In this document: positions 1-6,445 of the stretch, piece by piece
Layout of the letters: each line of letters begins with the position of its first letter
Position numbering within the stretch: position 1 is the first letter of the stretch
Source of the DNA: Oligoflexia bacterium
GTDB lineage: Bacteria; Bdellovibrionota; UBA1018; CAIMNF01
DNA: 14,042 bases
Assembly (NCBI GenBank): GCA_903842755.1
Contig: CAIMNF010000461.1
Coordinates: forward strand, 1 to 14,042
Reading direction: 5' to 3'
Notes under the pieces: model-generated
Told to the model about the DNA's origin: nothing
The model's database searches: none
The model's input: only the letters and a program-made list of their open reading frames with translations
Translations under genes and position numbers: made by a program

Positions 1-26
1 ATTTAGGCGCTTTTGGAAAGATTTTT

Positions 27-1001
27 CTAGGGCTTAAGAAACCCCATCAGGTCGGCCATATAGTCGTTAAAGGCTTGTTTTTGATACGGAACCAAAACTT
101 TACCCAATATTCGCGCGTGGCTCCCTTTAAACCATCCAATGCATTGTCCCCAAACTTGGGAATAGGCGGGAACTACTCCGTCCGAGGTCGTGCCCCACAC
201 CCCAAGCCGCATCTGCTCGGGGCCGGCCAACTTGCTTAGCTCGCCCGCGATCCATTGACCACCGATTCCCATAAAAGGATAATCCTCGTACAAGTGAACC
301 ATTTGGTCCGAAGAGACGATGGAATAAACAGGGGGCATACCTTCGGCGAAATCTTCTTCAGTAATCCATTTTTTAATCGCCGATGCGTGGGACACTTCGT
401 TCATATACTCCATGTGGTTTAGATCAAAACCAAGTACCCGCGAAAGCACTTCTAACCAAGGAACGGTAGAGTCTTTATGATTGACCGCCTCGACCAGTTC
501 GGTGCCTTGGTTAGGAGCAGAAAGCATAAGAACTGCGGAGATGGCTCCCCACAATGAGTGGTCGCGTAAGACTAAACGGCTGACTAGTCCTCCAATACTA
601 TGCCCCAACAAAAGGACGCGCTCGTGGTGGGACTGGGCTTGAATAATCTGTTTTTTTAAATTTTCAATTCGCTGCTCAATTCCCTCATTTCCTGTCGGGG
701 AAACCGCATGTAACTGAAAGGGAATGTGCGCCGATTCCAAATAAGGAACATATTCGGAGAAATATTCTTTCCACCGGAAGGGACCTACATAAAGATCCGC
801 ATTTTGAGCACCCGCCCCTGGAATCAAAATGATGCGGTCATAAGCGGGTAAAACGGGCTTGGATTGCGCAGTGGCGACTGGGCAGGGCTCAAGGCCTTTG
901 GCGTAAACCGACGGGAACCTATTCGCTGCAACAGTGGCGACTATAAAAAATAAAAAGTTAAATTTGGAAGAGGACAAAGCACGGGTTCGATTTTGTTTCA
1001 T
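27..1001 (-). CDS. Exported alpha/beta-hydrolase (lipase/esterase, GHSIGG type)
   Basis: The 324-residue product probably hydrolyses a lipid or other ester outside the cytoplasm. The N-terminus has basic residues (K2, R5, R7), a hydrophobic stretch at about 14-27 and a plausible signal-peptidase site after VYA (residue 34), so it should be exported to the periplasm or beyond. Seen in the sequence: an oxyanion-type PGAG at 61-64, the nucleophile elbow GHSIGG at 133-138 (Ser135), a following SAPNQGT resembling the SxPxxG(T/S) of bacterial lipases, a likely acid in TTSDGVVP (Asp274) and a likely base in GSHARIL (His295). The size fits triacylglycerol-lipase or PGAP1-like families. It is the last visible gene of the fni-mvaA-phosphatase cluster and starts 20 bases after the phosphatase stop. 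The ribosome site is weak (GGA abutting the ATG), so coupled translation is plausible. The substrate cannot be told from sequence. Confidence 0.85.
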   Translation of the reverse strand: MKQNRTRALSSSKFNFLFFIVATVAANRFPSVYAKGLEPCPVATAQSKPVLPAYDRIILIPGAGAQNADLYVGPFRWKEYFSEYVPYLESAHIPFQLHAVSPTGNEGIEQRIENLKKQIIQAQSHHERVLLLGHSIGGLVSRLVLRDHSLWGAISAVLMLSAPNQGTELVEAVNHKDSTVPWLEVLSRVLGFDLNHMEYMNEVSHASAIKKWITEEDFAEGMPPVYSIVSSDQMVHLYEDYPFMGIGGQWIAGELSKLAGPEQMRLGVWGTTSDGVVPAYSQVWGQCIGWFKGSHARILGKVLVPYQKQAFNDYMADLMGFLKP

Positions 1002-1021
1002 TCCAAAATCGTATCAGAACC

Positions 1022-2248
1022 TTAAAGCTTTTTCAGCGCAATCAGTTCATTTCCTTGATCCAGAACTAATTTAACGGTCTCATCTAACATTGCGCGCAAA
1101 AAGTGATTCTGCAAAAAAGGGTCTTCCTTAAAGGTTGCAATCAAATCAGATCTTTTTAGGCTAAGCAAAATTACATCTTCTTTGGCTTGCACCGTGGCCG
1201 TGCGTTTAATGTTTTGCACCAGGGCAATTTCACCAAAATAGTTCCCTTGCTTTAAGTATTTCAGGTGGACTCCAGAAATTAAAACCTCAAGCGTCCCTTT
1301 CGCAATCATATACAAGGTATCCCCATCGGTGTTTTCTTGGATGATGATCGAGCCCGCTTTATAATTTTCAATTTCACAAAGGGTTGCAATATGGCTGACT
1401 TGCGTAAAATCCATGTAGCGGCATAGCGGCGTTTTTTGCATTAACTGCAAGCGGTCATCGGCACGGATTAAATGTGTTGAATCAAGCTCGGATGGAAATT
1501 GAATCTGCACTAACGTAGAATCGTCCCCACTTTGATAAGCGCATTTTCCCATCCACTCCGCCATGCTTTGCTGGGGATCAAGGAGCGATTTGGAAAGTGT
1601 TAAGACATTTTCTTCTTTGAATGCCGTGTAAACGCCATCCGTGCACATAAAGAATAGGTCTTCCGCTTGAAATTCCATTTTGAATAAATCAGGCTGGGTG
1701 TATTGGCAATTGCCCATCGCCTTAGTGAGTGCGCGCGCCATGGGATTTTTTTTAGCGTCACTTACTGAGGCTCCCGCCGCGACCATTTGGTTAAAAGCGC
1801 TATGGTCTTTAGTGAGGGGATAAACTTTCCCTGCGCGACTTAAATAGGCGCGGCTATCCCCAATATGGGCCATAATCGCAAAGCGTCCGTGCAGCCAAAG
1901 GGTGATACACGTGGTTGCAGCAAGGCGGTATTTTGAATTGGCGTCGGCCTCGGTCCTTAGAACGCTCTGGGCCTCGGTGTAGGCTTCAAGCAAGACATCC
2001 TGCATGGCCTGCAATCGCTTAGTGCCGGTTAATCCGCCGTCCGCTTTTTCAAAGCGCCGGTTAGCTTGAATGAGCTTTTCTTGAATCACTTTAGCCACAC
2101 ATTGGGAGGCAAAATCACCAACGTCGCCTTCACTCACTCCGTCGCAAAGGATGAAAATTCCGTGCTCGGCGTTAACGAGCGCGTAGTCATCATTTTTTTT
2201 GTGCCGTGATCCGATTTGTGTCCAAGCACTGCTCGAGGGTTTGACCAT
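1022..2248 (-). CDS. PP2C-type Ser/Thr phosphatase fused to a C-terminal cyclic-nucleotide-binding domain
   Basis: The 408-residue cytosolic protein has two domains. Residues about 8-252 are a metal-dependent PPM/PP2C phosphatase: KNDD (D20, D21), CDGVSEG (D36, G37), HIGDSRAYLSRAG (D131), LTKDHS, ARALTKAMG, CTDGVYTAF (D204) and GDDSTLV (D242, D243) are the recognisable family motifs and metal ligands, so it should be active. Residues about 280-395 are a cNMP-binding (CAP_ED) beta-roll. Its phosphate-binding cassette FGEIALVQN-KRTATV (338-353) keeps the FGE and the Arg349 expected to bind the cyclic phosphate. No DNA-binding helix follows, so this is a ligand-gated enzyme rather than a CRP-like regulator. 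The inferred role is cAMP- or cGMP-modulated dephosphorylation of Ser/Thr-phosphoproteins. It lies 46 bases after mvaA and 20 before the lipase, probably in one transcript. An A8 run occurs in codons 17-19 of the coding strand. The substrate and partner kinase are unknown. Confidence 0.92.
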   Translation of the reverse strand: MVKPSSSAWTQIGSRHKKNDDYALVNAEHGIFILCDGVSEGDVGDFASQCVAKVIQEKLIQANRRFEKADGGLTGTKRLQAMQDVLLEAYTEAQSVLRTEADANSKYRLAATTCITLWLHGRFAIMAHIGDSRAYLSRAGKVYPLTKDHSAFNQMVAAGASVSDAKKNPMARALTKAMGNCQYTQPDLFKMEFQAEDLFFMCTDGVYTAFKEENVLTLSKSLLDPQQSMAEWMGKCAYQSGDDSTLVQIQFPSELDSTHLIRADDRLQLMQKTPLCRYMDFTQVSHIATLCEIENYKAGSIIIQENTDGDTLYMIAKGTLEVLISGVHLKYLKQGNYFGEIALVQNIKRTATVQAKEDVILLSLKRSDLIATFKEDPFLQNHFLRAMLDETVKLVLDQGNELIALKKL

Positions 2249-2294
2249 ATATCTTCATCATGAATCGAGAATAAAAAAAGAACAAGCGCTTGAA

Positions 2295-3620
2295 CTAATG
2301 TTTTTCGGTTTGTCTAAGGGCATCGAGAATCTGTTTAGCCCGCGTCACATTAATTTTCTTTTCACGTGCCAGGGCTTGCGCTAATTCCTCTTTCAGGCGC
2401 GGAATTTCGCTTTCGCTTGCGCCTGCGGCAATTGCTAGATTTGCGGTATGGAGCCGCATATGGCCCTTCACGATTCCTACCGTCGCTAACGCTTTTAAAG
2501 CGCCAAGATTTTGAATCAAGCCAACGGCGGCACAAATTCTGGCTAGTTCTTCGGACGATTTTACACCTAAAATTTTAAGCGCAAGCTTTGCCGTTGGATG
2601 CAACATGGTCACGCCACCTACCGTGCCCACTGCAAGCGGAGCGGTGAATTCGCCGACGAGCCTTGTTCCGCCGTACTCGTTTTTTTCACACTTCCACTCG
2701 GTAATGGGTTGATACTTTCCGCTCAACGAAACATAGGCATGAATTCCAGCCTCAACGGCGCGCCAGTCGTTCCCCGTTGCAATCAAAATTGGGTCAATGC
2801 CATTTAACACGCCTTTGTTGTGGGTGGCGGCCCGGTAGGGATCTGTTTTGGCAAATTGGGTGGCTTCCTCGATGCCTAATGCGATTTCGGGGTCAATATT
2901 GTCGATCACCACTTGCGAAGTCACCAGTTTTCCATCCACCAGGTTAGAGAGAATACAAAGGCCAACTTTTTCGTGTGTTGCTTCTTCGATGGAAGGCTTG
3001 AGACCTTCGCACACTTGATTAATCAAATTAGCGCCCATTGCATCGCAGGGATCGCACATGACGTGAATGACTAACATTTGCCCTTGGCCGTCTTCGCGGT
3101 CTAGGGCCCGGAACTCTAAATCTTTAACTCCGCCGCCCCGAGAAACGAGGCCGGGAATTAACAGGTTCGCCTCGGCAATAAACCGTTCCTTATGGAAATT
3201 TAATTGTTGGAGCGTAAAATCCACCTGATTCACGCGTGGGATCTGGATTTGTCCAATGATCAATCGCCCCAGGGCCCGAGTGGTGACCACACCACCCAAA
3301 CGCCTGACCCATTTTGCGGTCGCACTGACGGCTGCAATGATCGACGTTTCTTCGACCGCCATCGGAATTAAAAGGTCGCGGCCATCGATGTGAAAATACG
3401 TTGCCACTCCCATGGGGAGCGGAAAAACGCCAATCACGTTCTCGATAAAATGCTCGGCCGTTTCAACGGGTAAAGCATTGACCCCTTTTAAAATTTGCAA
3501 CTCTTGCGGATCAAGGTCGCACCAATTGGCCAGACGCGATTGCCGCTCTTCGAACGGAATGCGATGAAAATTATCTAGAAGCGCCTCAAAGGTGCAGGCT
3601 TTCGTTGTTGTTTTATTCAC
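2295..3620 (-). CDS. mvaA: Hydroxymethylglutaryl-CoA reductase, class II (degradative type)
   Basis: The enzyme interconverts HMG-CoA and mevalonate; beside fni and ispA it most likely runs in the biosynthetic (mevalonate-forming) direction. The 441-residue soluble protein lacks the membrane anchor of eukaryotic class I enzymes and is close in length to the well-studied Pseudomonas enzyme (about 428). Motifs in order: ENVIGVFPLPMGVA (60-73, substrate loop), VEETSIIAA with the catalytic Glu (E90/E91), DAMGAN (193-198, dinucleotide binding), THNKGVLNGIDP with the catalytic Lys269, TGNDWRA with Asp285, GTVGGVTMLHPTAK (332-345), and KGHMRLH with the catalytic His387 on the mobile C-terminal flap. 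All catalytic residues are present. The start is GTG, chosen because a GGGAGA ribosome site sits 7 bases upstream and the first eight bases overlap the end of fni (GTGAATAA), indicating translational coupling. Cofactor preference (NADH or NADPH) cannot be fixed by eye. Confidence 0.95.
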   Translation of the reverse strand: MNKTTTKACTFEALLDNFHRIPFEERQSRLANWCDLDPQELQILKGVNALPVETAEHFIENVIGVFPLPMGVATYFHIDGRDLLIPMAVEETSIIAAVSATAKWVRRLGGVVTTRALGRLIIGQIQIPRVNQVDFTLQQLNFHKERFIAEANLLIPGLVSRGGGVKDLEFRALDREDGQGQMLVIHVMCDPCDAMGANLINQVCEGLKPSIEEATHEKVGLCILSNLVDGKLVTSQVVIDNIDPEIALGIEEATQFAKTDPYRAATHNKGVLNGIDPILIATGNDWRAVEAGIHAYVSLSGKYQPITEWKCEKNEYGGTRLVGEFTAPLAVGTVGGVTMLHPTAKLALKILGVKSSEELARICAAVGLIQNLGALKALATVGIVKGHMRLHTANLAIAAGASESEIPRLKEELAQALAREKKINVTRAKQILDALRQTEKH

Positions 3621-4704
3621 GATGATCTCTCCCGAGTTGTTTTAAATGAATCGAATTAGTGCAAAACATGGCTACTTTGAGTTCGGCTTCGATCGTTTCC
3701 ATCCATTCGTGGACGGCGAGTTCGCCTTTGAGCGCGGCCTTCAAGGCGGGCATTGCGAATCCTACCCGCGTGGCTCCAAGCGCAATCAGCTTTGCCGCAT
3801 CCAACCCTGTGCGGACTCCGCCGCTTGCCCAAATTTCTACATTTGCGTGATTGCCAAACACTTCTTTTGCATTCCGCAATGAAGCTACGGTAGAAACTCC
3901 CCAATCTTTAAACGTTTCGCCTAAACGGGCTGACACGCTATCTTCCACGGAGCGCTGCCCTTCGATGCGGCCCCAATGCGTTCCCCCAAGACCACTCACG
4001 TCAATGATCAGCTTTGCGCGCTTCAATGCACCTAAACTTAAAATTTTCTTAAAGCTTGCGCGCGAAAACCCACACCCGGTTTCCTTAATCAACACAGGCA
4101 AGGGCGAGCGTTCCAACAGCTCATTCAAAGCTGCTAAACAGCCTTGAAACGCGGGCGTGCCTTCGGGTTGAATGGCCTCTTGTAACGCATTTAAATGAAT
4201 TCCAATTGCAGAAACTCCTAATTGCTCAAGATGTTGAATCCAGCGGGACAGGGCTTGGCCCTGATGCGCTTCGATCAATTGCGCAATTCCTAAATTCGAG
4301 ACCACTTTTAATTTGGGGAATTTTTTAAACAGCTCTGCGACGGAGGGATCCGCATACGCCTCGCCCGCCAGCAAATTTGCAAATTCGCGGCGTTGGGAGC
4401 CCAGTCCAAGAACCCAACCACGCTGGGCTGCAACTGCGGCAAGCACGTGGTTTAGCGAGACGGCCTGCGCATGTCCGGCCGTCATGCCCGCAATAAAAAA
4501 AGGAGTTTGAGTGATGATTGCGGATTCAGGCTTGAGGCTGACCTCGGAAAGATTAAACTCGGGCAAGGAATCGTGAACCAATTGAACCTGTTCCAGTTGG
4601 GTTAACCCAAAGGCTTGATTTCGATCCTCCAACGCCAATTGGATATGGTCTTTTTTTCGCTGCTCAAATTGTAGGGGATCCAGCCTCATAGGAACCTTAT
4701 TCAT
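3613..4704 (-). CDS. fni: Isopentenyl-diphosphate delta-isomerase, type 2 (FMN-dependent)
   Basis: The enzyme interconverts isopentenyl and dimethylallyl diphosphate using reduced FMN and Mg2+. It is unrelated to the type 1 (Nudix-like) isomerase. The 363-residue cytosolic TIM-barrel protein shows the family signatures: RKKDHI near the N-terminus (16-21), FFIAGMTAG (69-77), GLGSQR (100-105), SNLG (136-139), HLN (170-172) and QPEG (179-182, with the Mg-binding Glu), IKETGCG (206-212), DVSGLGGTHWGRIE (235-248) and SGGVRTGLDAAK (294-305, FMN phosphate binding). It is the first gene of the minus-strand cluster and overlaps mvaA by eight bases. It is divergent from ispA, whose enzyme uses the products of this reaction. 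The annotated ATG has no clear ribosome site; an in-frame ATG at codon 6 (position 4689) has AAGG five bases upstream and may be the real start, giving 358 residues without losing any conserved motif. Confidence 0.94.
   Translation of the reverse strand: MNKVPMRLDPLQFEQRKKDHIQLALEDRNQAFGLTQLEQVQLVHDSLPEFNLSEVSLKPESAIITQTPFFIAGMTAGHAQAVSLNHVLAAVAAQRGWVLGLGSQRREFANLLAGEAYADPSVAELFKKFPKLKVVSNLGIAQLIEAHQGQALSRWIQHLEQLGVSAIGIHLNALQEAIQPEGTPAFQGCLAALNELLERSPLPVLIKETGCGFSRASFKKILSLGALKRAKLIIDVSGLGGTHWGRIEGQRSVEDSVSARLGETFKDWGVSTVASLRNAKEVFGNHANVEIWASGGVRTGLDAAKLIALGATRVGFAMPALKAALKGELAVHEWMETIEAELKVAMFCTNSIHLKQLGRDHRE
3628..3633 (-). promoter_or_regulatory. Ribosome binding site of mvaA
   Basis: GGGAGA on the minus strand lies inside the last codons of fni, 7 bases before the GTG at 3620. 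It decides the GTG start of mvaA, as no ATG occurs in frame until codon 70, beyond conserved sequence. Confidence 0.7.
4695..4698 (-). promoter_or_regulatory. Candidate ribosome binding site favouring an internal fni start
   Basis: AAGG on the minus strand lies 5 bases before the ATG at 4687-4689 (codon 6 of the long fni frame). The upstream ATG at 4704 has only a T-rich stretch before it. If this site is used, Fni begins MRLDP. Confidence 0.4.
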
Positions 4705-4800
4705 AGCACAAAAAAGTTGACTACGCCGCTTAATTCTCTGGCATTTTTAAACGCTTTAAATTGACTAGCCGTTCACCCCAAGCTTAGGTAAAGTAAGCCC
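4705..4800. promoter_or_regulatory. Divergent promoter region between fni cluster and ispA
   Basis: These 96 bases must carry the starts of transcription for both the minus-strand mevalonate cluster and plus-strand ispA. On the plus strand TTGACT (4761-4766) is a good -35 candidate, with a poor -10 (TAGGTA, 4785-4790) 18 bases further on; this would leave ispA with almost no leader. A second TTGACTA lies at 4717-4723. No convincing sigma-70 pair was found on the minus strand. The positions are by-eye estimates. Confidence 0.35.
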
Positions 4801-5631
4801 ATGCAAAATTCACCTTTTTTTGACCGCCAGGCGTTTGAGTCAAAACTTTCCCTTTATTTCAATCAGTGTTTGCCGGGTGAATCGACGTTAAAAAAAGCGA
4901 TGGGGTATTCGCTTTTATCGCCGGGCAAACGCATTCGGCCTCAGCTGGTGTACGAAACTGCGGCGCAATTTGGACTATCGTCCGCACTGACCGAGCCCGT
5001 GGCTTTTGCGCTAGAGATGGTCCACGCCTTTTCGCTCATCCACGACGATTTACCCTGCATGGACGATGATGACTTACGCCGTGGCCTGCCCACGAATCAC
5101 AAAGTGTTTGGTGAGCCGATGGCACTTCTTGCGGGTGACGCGCTGCTGAGCCACGCACTTGAAACCTTTGGACTTCTGGTCGGGCGGATTAATCCGTTGC
5201 TTTATCAACGCGCCTTTCAGCTCTTTACCCGTGCATTAGGTGGGCATGGGCTGATGGGCGGCCAAGCCCAAGAGCTTGAACCAATTTCTACCCTAGACAC
5301 TTTACTTAAAATTCAAAAAATGAAAACCACGGCCCTATTCGAGGTGGCCTTTTTAGTGCCCTTAATTTTAGTGGGCTTTCCGCCAGAAGACGAAATTTTT
5401 CAAAACTACCTCCTCCTTTCGCAGGCGTTTGGCTTTGCTTTTCAAGCGGCGGACGATTTAGAGGACCGCGTCCAGGACTTCAGTGCTCAGTTTGGAAGCA
5501 CTAAAAACTTGCTTTCGTTTATGCCTGCTGCTGAATTAAAATCGACTGCACAAAAACGACTGGCGGATTGCGCGGTGTTGGAGCGGTCGCCTACGGCGCT
5601 CGAGTTGGCTCGGAGGATTGCTGCACTTTAG
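4801..5631 (+). CDS. ispA: Short-chain trans-polyprenyl diphosphate synthase (probable farnesyl diphosphate synthase)
   Basis: The enzyme condenses isopentenyl diphosphate with allylic diphosphates, most likely giving farnesyl diphosphate (C15) for quinone and undecaprenyl lipid synthesis. The 276-residue all-helical cytosolic protein carries GKRIRP (42-47), the first Asp-rich motif DDLPCMDDDDLRRG (82-95, with the two-residue insertion of bacterial type II FPP synthases), MGGQAQEL (152-159), KTTALF (175-180) and the second Asp-rich motif DDLEDRVQD (218-226). The residue five before the first Asp is Phe77, and an aromatic there usually limits the product to C15. After the second Asp-rich motif the protein is divergent, and it is about 20 residues shorter than E. 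coli IspA. It is transcribed away from fni and mvaA, forming a prenyl-precursor cluster. The ribosome site is weak (TAAG four bases before the ATG). Confidence 0.93.
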   Translation: MQNSPFFDRQAFESKLSLYFNQCLPGESTLKKAMGYSLLSPGKRIRPQLVYETAAQFGLSSALTEPVAFALEMVHAFSLIHDDLPCMDDDDLRRGLPTNHKVFGEPMALLAGDALLSHALETFGLLVGRINPLLYQRAFQLFTRALGGHGLMGGQAQELEPISTLDTLLKIQKMKTTALFEVAFLVPLILVGFPPEDEIFQNYLLLSQAFGFAFQAADDLEDRVQDFSAQFGSTKNLLSFMPAAELKSTAQKRLADCAVLERSPTALELARRIAAL

Positions 5632-5655
5632 GTAACTACTGTAGGTAACTACTGT
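5630..5655 (+). repeat. 13-bp tandem duplication at the ispA stop codon
   Basis: AGGTAACTACTGT occurs twice head to tail (5630-5642 and 5643-5655). The TAG stop of ispA lies across the start of the first copy, so losing or gaining a copy would not alter IspA. It sits at the junction with the AT-rich two-gene module that follows and may be a scar. Confidence 0.8.
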
Positions 5656-5662
5656 GGGGCGC

Positions 5663-6064
5663 TCACACAGCAATATCAAAGCCATCCCATTTATAAAGGG
5701 GGCAGAGTACTTCTCTTTTTTGACCTTTTTTTCTAGTTTTCTTTAGTTCGATAATCCCCATTTGTGCAAGTTCATGTACATCGCGCTGCACGTTCGATAA
5801 AGACCGATCCAGCATTTTAGCTAGCTCATAAATGGAACTAGGTTTCTGATTACGTATCGTCTGGTAAATGCGAACTCTTTCTGGGCTAACTACTTTTGCA
5901 AGATAACTAATGTCAGGAAAACTTAAAACAATGTCATATTCAGAATCATTAACTAATTGCCCCTTTTTAATTCTGCCCCAATCTGCAAGTGACTCTTCCC
6001 TGAATAGTGCTGCAGCCGAAACACCTGGCGGATCAATTTTAATTTTAAATTTTCTAATCCTCAT
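5663..6064 (-). CDS. Winged-helix DNA-binding protein, HVO_A0114-like; probable antitoxin/repressor
   Basis: The 133-residue basic protein has a MarR-like winged helix at about 61-125: SPERVRIYQTI, then SSIYELAKMLDRSLSNVQRDVHELAQMGII (helix-turn-helix with the recognition helix around 88-101), then a Lys/Arg-rich wing (KKTRKKGQKRE). The layout SF-x-D-I before the helices and NVxRDVxEL in the recognition helix match my memory of the HVO_A0114 / COG4190 family, often partnered with TumE-type toxins. It follows the upstream small gene with a 4-base overlap (ATGA, 6061-6064), so the two are translationally coupled. The inferred role is binding its own promoter and neutralising the partner, by analogy with toxin-antitoxin systems. 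GC is low (about 32% on a sampled line) compared with ispA and mvaA, suggesting acquisition. It ends 31 bases from ispA, convergently. Confidence 0.82.
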   Translation of the reverse strand: MRIRKFKIKIDPPGVSAAALFREESLADWGRIKKGQLVNDSEYDIVLSFPDISYLAKVVSPERVRIYQTIRNQKPSSIYELAKMLDRSLSNVQRDVHELAQMGIIELKKTRKKGQKREVLCPLYKWDGFDIAV

Positions 6065-6336
6065 ATCGCGCCTCCAAGTTTTCTAATCTCCGAATAAAAA
6101 TCTTCTAACAATTTTTCAGGCGTTGTAAATACATAGCTGTACTCTTCATTATCAATGTGTAAATGATCGGTCTTCCCATGATGATTATCAAAAAGCACTC
6201 GACACTCATCATTCTGAACCCAAGCGTAACGGTACCGAATCCCATGAGGTCTCCAACGGTCGGCTTTGACCGCTTCTATTGCCCGTTCAATAAAACTCCC
6301 ATCTGGTAAATAGCGACGCTTTTCCCGTGGACTCAC
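6061..6336 (-). CDS. Small TumE-like protein (DUF6516-type), probable toxin of a toxin-antitoxin pair
   Basis: The 91-residue protein has no signal peptide or membrane segment. Its core GIRYRYAWVQNDECRVLFDN (32-51), then an HHGKTDHLH segment and YSYVFTTPEKLLEDFYSEI (66-84), resembles the TumE/DUF6516 family: a strand-rich YRY-W-DN core, a His-rich centre and a C-terminal F-x(n)-LLxDF-xxI helix. The family is annotated as the toxin of a type II system; the mode of action is not known to me. The frame opens with GTG directly after a stop codon (TAG at 6337-6339), so no longer N-terminus is possible. There is no ribosome site before the GTG, and the promoter lies so close that the mRNA may be leaderless. 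The next gene overlaps it by four bases. The toxin-first order and small size fit such modules. The family call rests on pattern memory. Confidence 0.75.
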   Translation of the reverse strand: MSPREKRRYLPDGSFIERAIEAVKADRWRPHGIRYRYAWVQNDECRVLFDNHHGKTDHLHIDNEEYSYVFTTPEKLLEDFYSEIRKLGGAI

Positions 6337-6345
6337 CTAATATAG

Positions 6346-6374
6346 ATTGTATCATGATGTTATTATATTAACAA
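6346..6374 (-). promoter_or_regulatory. Promoter of the toxin-antitoxin operon with candidate operator
   Basis: On the minus strand a -35 TTGTTA (6369-6374) and a -10 TACAAT (6346-6351) are separated by exactly 17 bases, a good sigma-70 fit (4/6 and 5/6). The spacer contains a perfect 8-base palindrome ATCATGAT (6351-6358), an imperfect 14-base palindrome with GTTA/TAAC ends (6359-6372), and flanking ATTGT (6346-6350) and ACAAT (6371-6375) as inverted arms. These symmetric sites are candidates for autorepression by the winged-helix partner. The -10 ends 9 bases before the GTG start. Confidence 0.6.
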
Positions 6375-6402
6375 TACCTCTTTAAATAATGTTTATTAGC
6401 GA

Positions 6403-6419
6403 AGGCTTTAAAAAAGCCT
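6403..6419 (-). terminator. Weak hairpin downstream of the giant gene
   Basis: AGGCTTT-AAA-AAAGCCT forms a 7-bp stem 27 bases after the stop of the giant gene. No proper U-tract follows on either strand, so termination is uncertain. The rest of the 109-base gap 6337-6445 holds only the toxin-antitoxin promoter and a C-rich stretch (6434-6443). Confidence 0.3.
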
Positions 6420-6445
6420 CGTAGTGACCGCAAGCCCGCCCCCGG

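Noticed and set aside
1..26. Terminator or second gene after the lipase stop
   Set aside because: Only 26 bases are available. The small CTTT/AAAG pairing seen is too short to support a call.
2272..2292. Palindrome CAAGCGCTTG followed on the minus strand by a T-rich run, as a terminator after mvaA
   Set aside because: The hairpin would have only about three base pairs around a GCGC loop. It is too weak to call, and the phosphatase gene follows at once on the same strand.
2199..2384. Plus-strand 61-codon frame across the mvaA/phosphatase gap
   Set aside because: It overlaps both real genes, lacks a ribosome site and has no recognisable content.
3656..3904. Minus-strand 82-codon and plus-strand 78-, 63- and 98-codon frames inside fni
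   Set aside because: They are shadows of fni, whose own frame carries all the family motifs.
5652..5670. CTGTG/CACAG inverted repeat between ispA and the winged-helix gene as a bidirectional terminator
   Set aside because: It is a five-pair stem with a nine-base loop and no T-tract on either side.
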